Of a stretch of 64,000 nucleotides of DNA, positions 11,983 to 26,255 are shown piece after piece (within the stretch, counting starts at the first letter, position 1; each line of letters starts with the position of its first letter). The notes under the pieces are model-generated. The model was not told the DNA's origin. It ran no database searches and saw only the letters and a list, made by a program, of their open reading frames with translations. The translations under genes were made by a program, and so were the position numbers. The DNA is from Balaenoptera acutorostrata (lineage: Eukaryota; Chordata; Mammalia; Artiodactyla; Balaenopteridae): contig NC_080064.1 in NCBI RefSeq assembly GCF_949987535.1, positions 127,500,708 through 127,564,707 on the forward strand, in the 5' to 3' direction.

Positions 11983-12089
11983 AAAATCTTAGGCAGAAGA
12001 CATGTCTACCTAATTATAATCCAATACTTGGTGTGGCAGAGATATGTAGTTATTAATCAAAATCCATTTACTGGTTCATCTTTCAATAT

Positions 12090-12480
12090 TATTCCCAAGT
12101 TTTAGATGGGTAAATGATTACCTAACCAAAGATTCCATTTCCCAGCCTCCCTTGCAGCTAGATATAGCCATGAGATTAAGTTCTGTCCAATAGGATGTCA
12201 GTGAAAGTGATGGGTGTATCCTTCCTGGCTGTATCCTTAAAGAGAATGAGCAAATTGGCCTCAATTCCTCCCTTCTTACCAGCTGAGATGCAGATAAGTT
12301 TATGAGAGCTATACAAAATACCCTAGAGCCAAAGACGAAATCTGTGTGTTGAGGATGGTAGAGGTGCCCTACCATGGATTGCCTGCTTCTTCACTGTTGT
12401 ATGAAAGAGATAAAATTCTACCTACTTAAGCCATCCTATTTTGGAGTCTCATTTTCAAAGCAGATTAAATTGAACTTTAA
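12090..12480 (+). repeat. Old interspersed repeat, family not assigned (LTR-like)
   Basis: CATTTCCCAGCCTCCCTTGC, then TCTGTCCAATAGGATGTCAG and CTTAAGCCATCCTATTTTGG follow the order of a widespread mammalian LTR-like repeat. I do not trust a subfamily name. Confidence 0.5.
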
Positions 12481-13690
12481 TTAATATATAAGGTAGGCAC
12501 TACAATTGCAAACACCTAAAATTTGAAGGCATTGTCTAGGTGATTGGGCAGGGAGCAGTGAAAACATAGATATTGTGGCTGAAAAGCATATGACCCTTAT
12601 TATACAAATAAGAGCAAAATATTTGTTAGAAGTATCATCTATGATACCTTAGAAGGATGATCATGTTCGTACTCAGCCTTTAGTTCTAGAAAAAGTCATT
12701 GGAAAATATAGGAGTTTACTGGATATTTTTTGGCCTTTATGTTAAAAATTCTTCAACAGAGAACTCAGGCAAGAATTAGCTATTTTTCAAGCAAAGGGAA
12801 AAGATATACAGCTCTGTTAAGGGAGGCTCATTCTTCCTTGAACCAGAAATTTAAATACCCTGGGATGACAGCTTTGAAAAAAAAAATTTTTTCTCTCCCA
12901 CCAACTTAGGGCAAAAGACTGTGTCTTTCTCAAGTGCCTCGTTCTAGTCTTCTCTGTAAGACAAAGGGAACCAGCCCAGGAGCAGTATCAAACTAAGGGT
13001 GTTGTCTTCCCACCCAAGCCTGTTGTTTCAGGTGACTTCAAGATAGGCACCACTGAACTCAGTGAAAGAGAGATGGGTAAGGCACAAAGACCAATGAATA
13101 AGAGGAGAGTCAACAGGTTTAAGAATGTTGTCTATGGAAGCACTTTGATTTTGGTTATTTATATTTTTCTGGACATAAAACAAGCCAGGAGCTAATAACC
13201 TAAAATCCTAGGAAGTCTTTGAAGAGATTATAACACTGAAGGAAACACAAACATTGTTTTCAAAGGTTTGTGACTATTCAACTCTAAAGCATCACCTGGG
13301 CTCCCAAACCTGTACCATCAGAAAGTGAGTTGAGAAATCTGAGAAGCCCCTACAGAAGGCATATTATTCCATGTCTACACCAGATGTAGCTGTGGAGTAA
13401 AGAAGAGAGCTCCACAGATTGTAGAAGCATGGTCTAAGCAAGACCCTTTTTCCAAAGCTCCATCTAACTCATTGTAGCAAAGAGGGTCTACTCCAGGTGC
13501 AAAAAGCCCAGGACACTGGAGCTCTGATTGTTTCCATTCCCAGCTCCTGCTTGTAGGGCAGAGTTTCCATGCCATAAGGGGAAATACCGAAAAATAGGGC
13601 TGCCACCCTCTTACATCTCCAATTGGTAGGGTGTGGTATTACTCTACAAAAGGTAGGTCACCCCATTACCCTTGTCTCCACCTCCAATGG
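12481..13690. other. Unclassified sequence
   Basis: No gene recognised. A short MER5-like phrase (GCATCACCTGGGCTCCC) lies near 13290. The 66-codon minus-strand ORF at 13375-13575 has no resemblance to known proteins. Confidence 0.45.
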
Positions 13691-13696
13691 AATATC

Positions 13697-13850
13697 ACAG
13701 CATATGCCCAAGAGCTGGCATGCTGCAACTAAAAGATCCTTCATGCTGCAACTAAAGATCCCGCACGTGGCAATGAAGATCCTGAGTGCCGCAAGTAAGA
13801 CTTGGTGCAGCCAAATAAATAAATAAATAATTTAAAATATATATATAAAA
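13697..13850 (+). mobile_element. 3' half of a CHR-like SINE
   Basis: Repeated 'CTGCAACTAA(A)GATCC' units, then GCAGCCAAATAAATAAATAA, which is the tail of CHR-type SINEs. The tRNA-derived head is missing, so the copy is 5' truncated or old. Confidence 0.7.
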
Positions 13851-13859
13851 GAAGGGGAA

Positions 13860-16800
13860 AAAATCTGAGCAGTGACATCAGAGGTTACACACCACAGGGA
13901 AAATATACTTCACAGAATTTGTCCATGCAAGCCACCAAGCAAATAAACTAACAAAACCCCCCAGCAACATTAAAAAGCCCCGGAATGGGAGAGGGGAACT
14001 AATCAGAATCCAGACTTACTACAATAACTTAAATGTCAAGTTTTCAACAAGAAATCATGAGACATTTCGGGAAACAAGATAGTGTGATCTTTGTATGGGA
14101 AAAAAAAATAGCAGGCAATAAAACTACCTTTGAGGGGACCCAGATGTTAGACATAGCAGACAAAGACTTCAGTGCAGCAATGATAAATGCATTCAAAGAA
14201 CTAAATGAAACCATATTTAAAGAATTAAAAGTAAGTATGATGACAATGACTCATCAAATAAAAAATATCATTGAGACAGAAATTATAAAAATGAACGAAA
14301 TAATAATTCTGTAGTTGAAAGTACAATACCTGAAGTGAAAAATTCACTAGAGGGCTCAATAGTATATTTGGGCTGGCTGAATACAGAACTTGTGAACTTG
14401 AAGAGAGATCACTAGAAACTATATAACCTAAAGGACAGAATGAAAAAAATAAAGGAAAATAAACAAAGCCTCAGAGACCTCATTTAGTGCACCAACATAT
14501 GTGTAATGAAAGTATCAAAAGGAATGGAGAATGAGAAGGGGACAGAAAAAATATTTTAATAAATGGTTGAAAACTTACCAAATATTGTGAAAACATATTA
14601 ATCTACACTGCCACGAAGCTCAACAAATTCTAAGTAAGATAAACACAAAGAGGCCCATGCATAGACACATTATTATTAAAATGTTGAAAGTGAAAGCCAA
14701 AGAGAAAATGTTGAAAGCAGCAGAGGAAGACTGACTTATCGCAACAAGAGAACACCAATAAGATTACTAGCTTAGTTTTCATCAGAAATAATCAAGTGTG
14801 GAGGCAGTGAGATAATATATTCAAAGTGCTTAAATTAAAAAAAAACAAAAAACTGTCCACCAAGAATCCTATGTTCAGTAAAACTATGTTTCAGAAGAGA
14901 AGGTGAAATAAAGACATTCTCAAACAAGGGCTGAGAAAATTGCTAGCTGGAAAATCACCTTACAAGAAATACTAAAGGAATTTCTTCAAACTGAAAGGAA
15001 GGGACACCAGATAGTATTTTGAATCTACATGAAAAAACAAAGACTGCCTCTATAGGAAATTATGTAAAAATAATAAAAGACCATATATTTAAAAATTGGA
15101 GAGAATAACACTATAGTAGAGCAATGAAGTGACATCAATAATAACGTGAATCCACACAAAAAATAAAGAGAACTGGAAATGATAAATAAGAAAATCAATA
15201 TAAAAACTTTATAAAGATATTTTTTCTTAGTTTCTTCAAAGACATATGATTATATAAAACAACAATTATAACATTGTATTGTTGGGTTTGGAATACATAT
15301 AGACATACTATATATGACAGTAAGAACACAAAGAAGGAGACAAGGAATGGAGCTATAGTAGGACATATTTTCTATATCTCACTGGAATTAAGTAAGTATA
15401 AAATATGAAGTAGCCTCTAATAAGTTTTTTATTGTAAACTTATAGCACCCATTAAGGAAATAACTCAAAAATATAGTTAATAAACAAAAAATGAGTTCAA
15501 ATGTGTATTAGAAAATATCCACTTACTAGGAAAGAAGTCAGTAAAGGAGGAACAGAGGAACATTAAATGAGACATATAGAAGACAAAAAGTAAAATGACA
15601 AACATAAAATCACCTATAGCAAAATAACATTAAATGTGTATGAATTAAAGAATTTGATCAAAAGAAAGAGGTTGTCAGAATTGATTTTAAAAAAAAACAA
15701 GATTCAACTATGTGCTGTCTATAAGAGGCACACTTTATATTAAAAAATACAATTGTCTAAAAGATGAAAAAATGTATAAGATATACCACGAAAATAACAA
15801 CCATAAGAAAGCTAGAGTAGACATACTGATATCATATCAAACAAAATAGAATTTAAGATGAAAATGTTAATAGAGATAAAAGGGACTATTTTTAATGATA
15901 AAGGGGTCTATTTATCAGGATGATATAACAATTATAAATATATATGTATCTAACAACAGGTCCTCAAGATATATTAAGCAAAAACTGACAGAACTGAAGG
16001 GAGAACTAGAAAATTCAACAATAATAGTTGCAGACATCAATATACCATTTAGAATAGACTAGAGTAGAAAAGAATAGAGTAGAACAGAACAACTAGAGAG
16101 TAAATCAGCAAGGATATAGAAGACTTCAACAACACTATTAAGAAATCAGACATAACTGATACCTATAGAACCCTCCACTCAACAACAGAACATATAATCT
16201 CAAGAACACAAGGAATGTTCTTCAGTATAGACCATAAGCTGGCCATAAAAGAAGTCGCAACAGTTTTAAAATAATTGAAATCATTCAAAGTATGTTTTCA
16301 GACCACAATGTAATTAAATTAGAAATCAACAACAAACAGAAATTTGGGAAATTCATAAACATGTGGAAATTTAAAAACACATTCTTAAATAACCAATGGA
16401 TCAAAGAAGAAATCAGAAAATATTTTGAGATGAATGAAATTGAAAATATAACATTCTAAAATGTTTGGGATATACATTGTGATAAACATTGGAAAAGCAA
16501 TGTTTAAAGGAAAATTTATAGCCATAAAGTCCATGGTAGAAATAAAGAAATTAAATAATCTAACCTCCCAACTTAAGAAATTAGAAAAAGAAGGGCAAAG
16601 TAAACTCAAAGAAAGCAGAAGTATGGGAATAATAAAGATTAGAGTAGAAACAAATGTAATAGAAAATTTTTAAAAATAGAGAAAATCAACAAAGCCAAAA
16701 GTTGGTTTTTTGAAAAGATCAACATAATTAACATACCTTTAGGTAGACTTAGAAAAAACGAGCAAAGATTCAAATTAGTAAAATCAGGAATGAAAGAGGG

Positions 16801-19010
16801 AACATTACTACCAACCTCACAGGATTTTTAAAATATTTATAAAAGAATACTATAAGCAACTGTATACAAATTTGATAACTATATGAAACGGAAAAATTCC
16901 CAGAAAAAAATAAATTACCAAAATTGACTCAAGAAAAAATTGAAAATCTTAATAGAACTATAACACACAAAAAGATGAAATTAGCAATAAAAATCGTTCC
17001 ATAAAGATAATCCCAGGCCCAGATGGCTTCACTGGCTAATACCAAACATTTAAAGAAGAATTAATAGTAATTATTAGCAAACTCTTGCAGAAAATAGGAA
17101 GACTTCTAATTCATTCACCATTCATTCACTACCCTAATATCAAAAACAAAGACATCATAATGAAACTACAGACTAATGTCTCTTATGAATATAGACAAAA
17201 ATCCTCAACAAAATACTAGAAAATTGAATCCAACAACATATTTTTAAAAAATTATACATCTTGAGCAAGTGGAATTTTTCATAGGCATGAAAGTTTGTTT
17301 TAATTTCTCAAAATGAATGTAATCCATTGTATTAGTAGAATTATGGACAGAACTACATAATATTTATTGATGCAGAAAAATCATTTAACAAAATCCAACA
17401 CCCCATGAGAAAACCTTATAAGACTATAAGTAAAATTCTTCAACCTGATAAAGGTCTTCTATGAAAAATCTACAATCAACATCATCATACTTAATGCAGA
17501 AAAACCGAATGTTTTTCCTCTAAGATAAGGAACAAGATAAGAATGTCTGCTCTCACCACTTACTCAACACTGTACTGGAGGATATAGTTGGGTCAATTAG
17601 ACAAGAAAAATAAATAAAAGACATTAAAACTACTAGAATTAATTAAAAATTTGGTGAGATTGTAGAAAATAAGATCAACATACAAAGTTTAATTATATTT
17701 TTATACACTAGGAAAAAATATACTGAAAATGAGATTAAGAAAACAACTCTATTAACAATTGCATTAAGAAAAAGAAAATACTTAGGAACAAATTTAATGA
17801 AGGAAGTGCAAGACTTGTACATTGAAAACCATAAAGCATTGCTGAAAGAAATTAAAGAAGACATAAATAAATGAAAAACATCCCATGTTTGAATGAACTT
17901 AATTGGATTAGAAGACTTAATATTTTCAAGATAGCTATATTCCCTAAATTATTGTAAAGATTCAACATAATCCCAGTCAAAATCCCTGGTGGCTCTTTTG
18001 CAGAAATTGCTAAAATTCATATAGATAGGCAAGGGATCCAGAATTACCAAAACAATCTTGAAAAAGAAAAACGTTGGAGGACTTACACTTCCCAATTTCA
18101 AAGCTTACAACAAAGCTACAGTAATGAAGTCAGTATCAGTGTCTTGCTAGCATAGGTAAGAACATATAAATTGATGGAATAAAAATGAAAGTCTAGAAAT
18201 AAGCCCTTACATTTATAGTCGACTGATTTTCAACAAAGTTGCCAAGATCATTCAATGAAAAAGAAATAGTCTTTTCAACAAAAAACTATGGGACAATTGG
18301 ATACTCACATGCAAAAATATGAATTTCAGTCCCTACTTCATACCATACACAACAATTAATTCGAAATGCATCACAGACCTAAAATTACAACTCTTAAAAA
18401 AATATAGGAATGAATATTCATATCGTGAGTTGGGCAGTAATTTCTTAGATATAATACCAAAAGCACTTACAATAAAGGAAAAAATTAGTAAGTTAAACTT
18501 TGCATTTCAAAAGGCAAAGTCAAGAAAGTAAAAAGGAAATCTATACTGAGATGTATACTAATCAGGAATGAATGCTTATCCTCACTATAGGTATATATAA
18601 GCATAGTTATGCCATCATTATTCATAGAAGTTGCAAACTGGAAACTCCTCAAACAGTAGAATGTATAAACAAATTGTGGCATACTCATATATTGAAACAC
18701 TATACAGAAGTGAAAAGGAATACACCATAGATTCATATCTCAACACATAATATTGAGTGAAAGAAGCCCCACATAAAATAATGCATATCATTTAATTTCA
18801 TTTATTATTAGACCATAGTTGTAGAGACTAAGATATGGTCGTTGTTGGGGGAAAAGGTGGGTAGTGATTGAGAGGTCATGAAAGGAGCTTCTGCTATCTG
18901 GAAATATTTTATTCCTTGACCTAGATAGTGATTATACGGGTATTTGCTTTGGGATAATTCATTCTGCTGTAATATGTATACTTTCAGCACTCTTCTGTGT
19001 GGGTATTATT
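13860..19010 (+). mobile_element. Ancient, nearly full-length L1M LINE, decayed
   Basis: About 5 kb of A-rich + strand sequence follows L1 order. A 5'/ORF1-like part lies at 13.9-15.0 kb and includes a 93-codon open piece at 14033-14314. Endonuclease-domain phrases lie around 15.93-16.35 kb, the AQMASL / GPDGFTG-like reverse transcriptase region near 17.0 kb, C-terminal ORF2 to about 18.53 kb, and an old L1 3' end to about 19.01 kb. Dense stops and indels in every frame show long neutral decay. No open frame exceeds about 95 codons. Confidence 0.75.
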
Positions 19011-19131
19011 TCATTTAAAACAAAACTAATTTCAAAACGTATATTAGCAGAAATAAAGAACAAAAGAACAGGGAAATCATGGTACAGATGAATTAATAGC
19101 AAATAGTAAAACAATTCAAATGTTCCAGTCT

Positions 19132-19147
19132 TTTTTTTTTTTAAATT

Positions 19148-19190
<43 letters not shown>

Positions 19191-19455
19191 TTGGCTGTGT
19201 TGGGTCTTCGTTTCTGTGGGAGGGCTTCCTCTAGCAGCAGCAAGCGGGGGCCACTCCTCATCGCGGTGCGCGGGGCCTCTCACCATCGCGGCCTCTCCTG
19301 TTGCGGAGCACAGGTTCCAGATGCGGAGGCTCAGTAGTTGTGGCTCACGGGCCTAGTTGCTCTGCGGCATGTGGGATCTTCCCAGACCAGGGCTCGAACC
19401 CGTGTCCCCTGCATTGGCAGGCAGACTCTCAACCACTGCGCCACCAGGGAAGCCC
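19132..19455 (-). mobile_element. CHR-type SINE, antisense, with clear target duplication
   Basis: Reversed poly-A plus a (TTTA)n tract at 19141-19193, then the full reversed SINE body ending GCGCCACCAGGGAAGCCC. The 15-bp CAAATGTTCCAGTCT is repeated exactly at 19117-19131 and 19456-19470, so this is an intact retrotransposition event. The B-box reads GGCTCGAACCC on the + strand. ORFs in it are shadows of the SINE. Confidence 0.97.
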
Positions 19456-19867
19456 CAAATGTTCCAGTCTTAATAATTGTTCTCAGTACAGTCCCCCAAA
19501 ACATGAAAATGGCATTAAGAATTCTTTTATGCAGAATAATTCCTTTTCTAAAGGAATTATAATTTGTTTAAAAAACTAGTCCAAAAATTTTAAAACTCCA
19601 AACAAGTACTGGGAGAAGCAGGGGAAGGTTCAAAAAAGTGAAGTTATGCTGAATAGACTCATCCTGCCTAGTCGGGAAGGTCAATAAAGAATTATAGATT
19701 ATATTTTATTTTGCTTTGCTTTTGAGGTTTTTAAAAACAATATACTTAAAAAAACATCTAGCTGTATATTGCTTACAAGAGATATACCATAATAAAATGA
19801 CTCAGGAAAGGTATAAATAAAGACTTGGACAAAATATATGAACAAATATAAACAAAATGAATTTCAT

Positions 19868-20600
19868 AGGAATGTAAATTGAGACAGCCACTATGGCGAA
19901 CGGTATGGAGGTTCCTTAAAAAACTAAAGGTAGAACTACCATATGACTCAGCAATCCCACTACTAGGCATATATTCTGAGAAAACCATAATTCAAAAAGA
20001 CACATGTACCCCAATGTTCACTGCAGCATTATTTACAATACCCAGGACATGGAAGCAAACTAAATGTCCATCAACAGAGGAATGGATAGAGAAGATGTGG
20101 TACATACATACACTGGAATATTACTCAGCCATAAAAAGGAACGAAATTGAGTCATTTGTAAAGATGTGGATGGACCTAGAGTCTTTCATACAGAGTGAAG
20201 TAAGTCAGAAAGAGAAAAACAAATATCGTATATTAATGCATATGTGTGGAATCTAGGAAAGCGATACAGATGAACCAATTTGCATGGCAGGAATAGAGAT
20301 GCAGATGTAGAAAACAGATGTGAGGACACGGGGGGAAGAGGAGGTGGGATGAATTGGGAGATTAGGATTGACATATATACACTACCATGTGTCAAATAAG
20401 TAGCTCGTGAGAACATGCTGTATCGCACAGGGAGCTCAGCTCGGTGCTCTGTGGTGATCTAGATGGGTGGAATGGGAGGGAGGGAGTGGGAGGGAGGTCC
20501 AAGAGGGAGAGGATATATGTATACATATAGTTGATTCACTTCGTTGTACAGCAGAAGCTAACACAACATTGTAAAGCAACTATACCTCAATAAAAAAAAA
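19868..20600 (+). mobile_element. 5'-truncated L1 LINE, 3' end
   Basis: Starts inside the ORF2 C-terminal coding region (the tail of the 125-codon ORF at 19879-20256 contains [16 protein letters not shown] L1 sequence) and continues through the L1 3' UTR with its GGGAGGGAGGGAGTGGGAGG run to CAATAAAAAAAAAG. A possible short duplication, GAATTTCA, flanks it at 19859 and 20600. Diverged relative to the 26.2 kb copy. Confidence 0.85.
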
Positions 20601-20639
20601 GAATTTCAAAATAATAAGCAAAGTAAAATGCATGAAATA

Positions 20640-23600
20640 GTATAAAGGATTCACAAGTCATTTTATACACAATAATATATAAAAAGAGCTTGATCCACAA
20701 TGGATATATATCAGAATTGTGTGCTAAATAACAGAATCAAAATATGTGAGGCAAAATCTCTGAATAAAAATATACTGATAACACTCCAATAATGATTTTA
20801 TTTCTTAACAGATAATCAAGATAATTTAAATAAGGACACTAAAGATGATAAATTTATACTGAACTCCATACCCTAGAAAAAACTACCTTCTCTTCCAGAG
20901 CTTATAGGTACATAAAATGTATAATATGTTATGTATCAAAGAAAGTATCAATAAATATCTGTCAATTGTAATCATTTAGGCAATATTTTTCAACAATCGA
21001 CAATCGCACAAGTACAATTTGAAATTAAGAGCAAAAGTACAACGTAAAATGAAACAAAATTTCAAAAAAGATCTGGCAAATAATTCAAGTTAAAGGAGAG
21101 AAATTTGACCATAATTATAGAACATTTTAGAAAATAATGAGCATAAGAATACTACATCTTAAAAACTTAAGAGGGGACATGGCCAAAATAGTAATTGAAG
21201 GAACATTTATAACCATACAGAAGATTAAAAGATAATAAAATACATAAATAAATAGGTAAATAAAAAAGAAGTCAGAAAACAAGAAATCAAACCTAAGGAA
21301 AGCATAAGAAAATAAATAAAAATAAAAGCATAAATTCATGAATTAATAAAGTAAAATCTGTAGACTTCATGGGTAAACTGAAAAACTGATTTTTTAAGGA
21401 GTGCAAAGTAAAATAAAATAAACAAGGCTCCAGCTCTAGCTCAGTGTGGTTGTATTCTCAAATTGACTGTAATTTATCTACTATGAGACAAGGGGTTTGT
21501 GCAAAAACGTAAATTGACTAAATCACTAAAGACACTGCTGATGCTAACTAACTTTTTGGTGTCATTGCTAGCTTCTCTTGAAGCTGTGCATTGATTTACA
21601 TCCTGATACAAGCCTCTTATCTCACTGTGAACTGATTGGACAAGCTCTGCTATTAGTCCAAATAAAATTAAGATAATGCACAATATACAAAATTAATAAA
21701 GAACATAGAGACAGTTACAAATCAATAGAAATCTAAAAGTCATAAGATTATACATAATAGCAGATGAAACTTTTGAAACTCATATAAATGAATAATCTTC
21801 AATGAAAAGAGTAATTAACTGAACGGATACATGAAAAAATATAAAACCTATAAAATGAAGAGTTTAAAGAAGTAAAAGAAAATCACTGGGCTCATACAGT
21901 TACCCAGGAAAATGGGTATTAGCCTTCAATATATAGATGATTACCATACCATGTAAACTGTGCAAAGTATAAAGCAACTATGAAAGCTTTTTTGTAACCC
22001 TGGTAACAAAGATAACATAGCCTTGACAAAGACAGCACAAAAAAGTAGCAACAGACCAATCTTAGGTATAATTTTAAATGCAAAAACTCTTAACAAAGGT
22101 CTAAGAAATAGAATACAACATTTTTGAATACTAGTATATCAATACCAAGTAAGATTTAATGTAGAGATGAAAATATGAATCAAATGATGAAATCTATTAA
22201 TATAATCCATTACAGCAACAGATGAAAATGAAAAAAACTATATGATTTTCAATAGATTCAGGTATACATTCAATAAAATCAATATTGTTTCCTGATCAGA
22301 CACACATGGGTGCACACATGCACCCACAAACAGAGTTACCTAGAAAAAGAAAAAATATTTCCTTAATATGATATAGAGTATGTTCCTCAGACCAAGAGCC
22401 AGCATCATACTTAAGGGTGAAACACACAAGGGAACATATTCAGTAAGCACATTTGTTGGAAATTGTTCTGAAAATTCTAGACAACTCAGTAAATGAGAGG
22501 GAAAACATAGGGATACTTATCAGAAATGGAGAAAATAAATTATATTATTATTTTGATTCTTTGATTTTTTTTAATGTGGACTGACATGAGAATCTATGAA
22601 ATACTTAGAATGAATGAGTTTGAAATAATTGAAATTATATGTCTGTGTATGAACTATTAAAAGATAACATAAGTATAGTTTTCTGTATAATATATAAGTA
22701 AATGATATATGTATATAACTATTAACTAATATGCCAGCAGTAAGTTTAAAAAATACAATGGAAAAATTAACATTGCCAATAATAATCAGATATGCAACTA
22801 GAAATCAACAACAAAATTTGTGAGCCCATGTAAAAAAATGTTTACAATAGGATACAAAAAATGTGAATAAACAGAGAAGTTCCATGTTATAAAGATGTCA
22901 ATTATCCCATAATTAGCTGATAAATTTAATAAAATTTTTCTGTTGGAGCTATGAAAAATTAATCCAAGTTTCACTGAGAAAAATAAACAATAGAAAAGTC
23001 AAGGAAATATCGAAGAAGAGTAACAATCGGAGACTGCACAGGGCAATATCATAAATCCTTTAAAGCAACAATAGCTAGTGTGGTTTTGATATCTGAATGT
23101 AAAGAAGCATTCGTAGGGCAGGAAATAAAGATTTACAATAAAACCAAAAGTATAAATATTGAATATATTATAAAGTTGTCATTTCCAGTATGGTAGGGAA
23201 AGGATGATTTGTTCAATGAAATGGTCAGAGGCACCCGAAGAACTATTGAAAAACAGGATCAAGTTGAAGTATTGACTTACACCATATGTCAAAACTGAAC
23301 TCTAGAAATACCAAAGAGTTAAATAAAAACATAAAACCATAAGAAGAAAACTAATATACATGAATAATTTCACAATCTTGAGATAGAGAAGACTACAAGT
23401 ATGATACAATAGCCATTAACTATAAAGGAAAAAATATATATCACTTGATCAAAATGGAAGAAAAATCTGTAATTTTTAAAAACTAATGACAAAATGAGAG
23501 AAAATATTTGAAAAATGTATGAGAGGAAAAATGGTATCTATTAATAACATTAAAAGATTCCTTTAAACAAAAAGAACAGAAACATGTAGAAGTGATATTC

Positions 23601-23900
23601 ATCAAATTCACCAAAGAAGAAATACAAATGGACAAAAATATATGTACAGAGCTTAGACTTATTGGTATTCAAAGAATTGCAGATTCCATTAAGAAAATTG
23701 AATATTTTGTAATTAGCAAGGAGAAGGAAAAGGTATATTCAAATGTTTTAAATCATAATGAAACTGCTTTAATCTTTATGGGAGATGATGTATTGAAGAT
23801 CTGAAAAATTGTTCCTCAAATGCCTTTTGACTCAGCCATTGCAGTTGTAGGAATTTACCATAAAGAAATAGAAATATACAAAATGTTGTGTACAGGATGT
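20640..23900 (+). mobile_element. Decayed L1M sequence, probably more than one copy
   Basis: A-rich + strand with L1 ORF2 echoes: ATAATCCATTACAGCAACAG and AATAGATTCAGG near 22.2 kb (the reverse transcriptase region), and GACTCAGCCATTGCAGTTGT near 23.83 kb (the ORF2 C-terminus of old L1s). The block at 21425-21690 does not look like L1 and may be a fragment of target DNA or another repeat. No coding capacity remains. Confidence 0.55.
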
Positions 23901-26241
23901 TTTTGGTCAATTCCTCCTGTTCCCTATTCTAGCTTTGGTGATAATGCTCTATCAATTGCAATGCATTTACATTCATTTTTATCACCCCAGAAGATAAAAT
24001 GTTACCCCATATTTTCCGAGTTTCACTATAGATCAATTCCCTAGCTGTGCCCTCTGGGCTTCATCATACCTTTGATGTAATTAGACTTTGTGAGATCAAC
24101 ACAATTACTGTTTAGAAAAATTTGATAACATGCCAGTTTCTTTACCTGGACCCCAATTTTAAAAGCTAGGTGAAAAGGAGGGAGACATGGGGAGGAGTTT
24201 TGCAAAACAGCCATCTTATAAAACACCTGGGGGGCTACCTCATCACAGAAAAGAGCAAAGAAGAAACCAGTGGTCTCCTTAGAAGACAAGCATTCTGGAG
24301 CCCATTTCTTACCACAACGCCTGGAGACTTCAAGAGCAAATCTGCTTTTATTTTTCTTCTTGCTACAGATTAGTTCTATGACCTTTATTTCCTCGAAGAA
24401 CTTGGAGCTTAACAGGTACTTCAAAATTTTTATTTTATGGCATATAATTGCATAATTAGAAAAATATCTTTGTGTTCTATATAGGCAATAGAAAGAAAAA
24501 GGCTAATTAGTATGGAATATTCACAAGGGAAGGAAAAAATAGACCAAGAATTCATCAAAAGAGCAACTTATTACCATTTCCCGCAGGGTATAAGAAGGGT
24601 TGGGAATAGCATCTGCTGCATGTATGGAGAGGGATTTGGCCTGCTGAGAATTTATTTGGGCTTGTTTCGGATGAGAGGATAAATGGACAGACATGATCAG
24701 AAACTAGAGTTTAAGGGGAGCTGCCGGAGTGCTGAGGGGATATAAATGATCAAGGACACACCTATAATATACTAAACACAAATCATATGTGCTAATAGCT
24801 TTTCATTTCAACAGCCAAGGAATCTAAATACCCTGGAAAAAAAGTATTTGACTAGACATTTTTGACATTTGAAAGGTGATTTTTCAAACAAATTTATATA
24901 TCTTAGTGGAAATGTAATAGCCTTGGCGTTTAAAAATGGACAGTGAGTATTTGGGTCGACTTTTGAAATTAATAAATGCAATGTTCTTTATCCATGTATT
25001 TCTGTGATTCATTTTCCTTGTTAATATAGGCTCATTCTGCTATTGTGTGGTCCAGCGTGCGGCTGACATTATAATTCTACTAAATACTTGGAATACCTAT
25101 GCTATGCATTAACTGGTGTACTCAGGGGGGATTATTTAGGTGCTTGCTGTTGTCATTGGCTAAACTCATTGCTTATAGTCTCTGGATACATTTTCAAGTA
25201 GTAATAAAACATCAGTGGTACAGGGTAATGTTAATAAGCCTTAAATGAAAAGAACTTACCAAGGAATCTAGATTGAAAAATAGTCATGTTTTAATAGCTG
25301 CTCTAATCCACTATAATAAAAACTTATTGAAATGCAGTACAGAGTACCATTCCATTTCTCCGTCAATTCAGAGTGGAGAGCAAAGATACAGAGAGAAAAT
25401 CACCACATCATAAGTTAAGGAAACATCCCTTAAGAAAATTCTATTACTTTGTGGTTCAGTTAAGTGGTAGAGGTCGTCCAGACCAAAGGGAAGCAGGAAT
25501 CCTATGTCTTTGATAGGATTATGGTGTGTAGTGGCCTTGAAACCGATCCCTTCATGCCACTCCATAACTTTCCAGGTATGTCCTACCGAATGCTAAGGCA
25601 CTGGTGTTATGGAGTTTTATCATAGTGGCTATTGTTATTTTAGCAGAAAGTTTATAATTCTGAAAGTCATCTTAGTTTCAAAATAAATATGATATTTTCT
25701 GATTATAAAGAAATGCATGTTCTTTCAAGTTCCATTCAAATAATACATATTATAAAATTGAAAATAAAAATTACTAATACAACCACCAGTTCTGGGCTAT
25801 TTTAAGAGGAAAGTGCTACATTTTACCACAGTTGGAAGGCAAAATGTGGGAATTGTTTTGTGTTGGTAATAGTTTGGAGTAAATAGTAAGATCAAAGATA
25901 CAGAAATATGTATTAATAATTAGCTTTATTCCTGAATGTGTATCTATATGCATAGCATGATGAATATAAATAGCTCTGTGCTAGTGTCACTATACATCTT
26001 AGAAAAGACTGCAGTGCTATTGTTTACTATTTGGAAGCTTAAGCACCCTGAATATAAGGAATGGTATAGGAATGATTTACCTGCACGAGATCTCCTTCTT
26101 TATCTCTAGAAGCAGGATATATACTTGGTCTTTTCAAAGAGGGCTGGACCTGAGACTCCATTGGGGTCTAAGGAGATGCTAGACTCCCTCCACTTCCATT
26201 GCTCTGAATGTCTGTTTCCCAGTGCATGAGATGATAAAGTT
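23901..26241. other. Low-copy sequence upstream of FMO locus A
   Basis: I looked here for FMO exons 2-4 (FAD-binding GAGVSGL, and the FATGY-less N-terminal half) and saw none. The 127-codon minus-strand ORF at 24041-24424 has no family resemblance. No RNA gene or recent repeat seen. Confidence 0.5.
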
Positions 26242-26255
26242 AAAATTGGTCAAAA

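Noticed and set aside
19120..19579. ORFs of 74-92 codons across a SINE
   Set aside because: All are readings of the CHR-type SINE, as are those at 4559-4875, 57319-57685 and 61796-62386.
24041..24424. 127-codon minus-strand ORF
   Set aside because: No family resemblance, no splice or promoter context, and overlapping ORFs on the other strand.
26222..26255. ATG of the 331-codon ORF
   Set aside because: It sits in flanking DNA before the L1 target site; the protein is a chance fusion with L1 ORF2.
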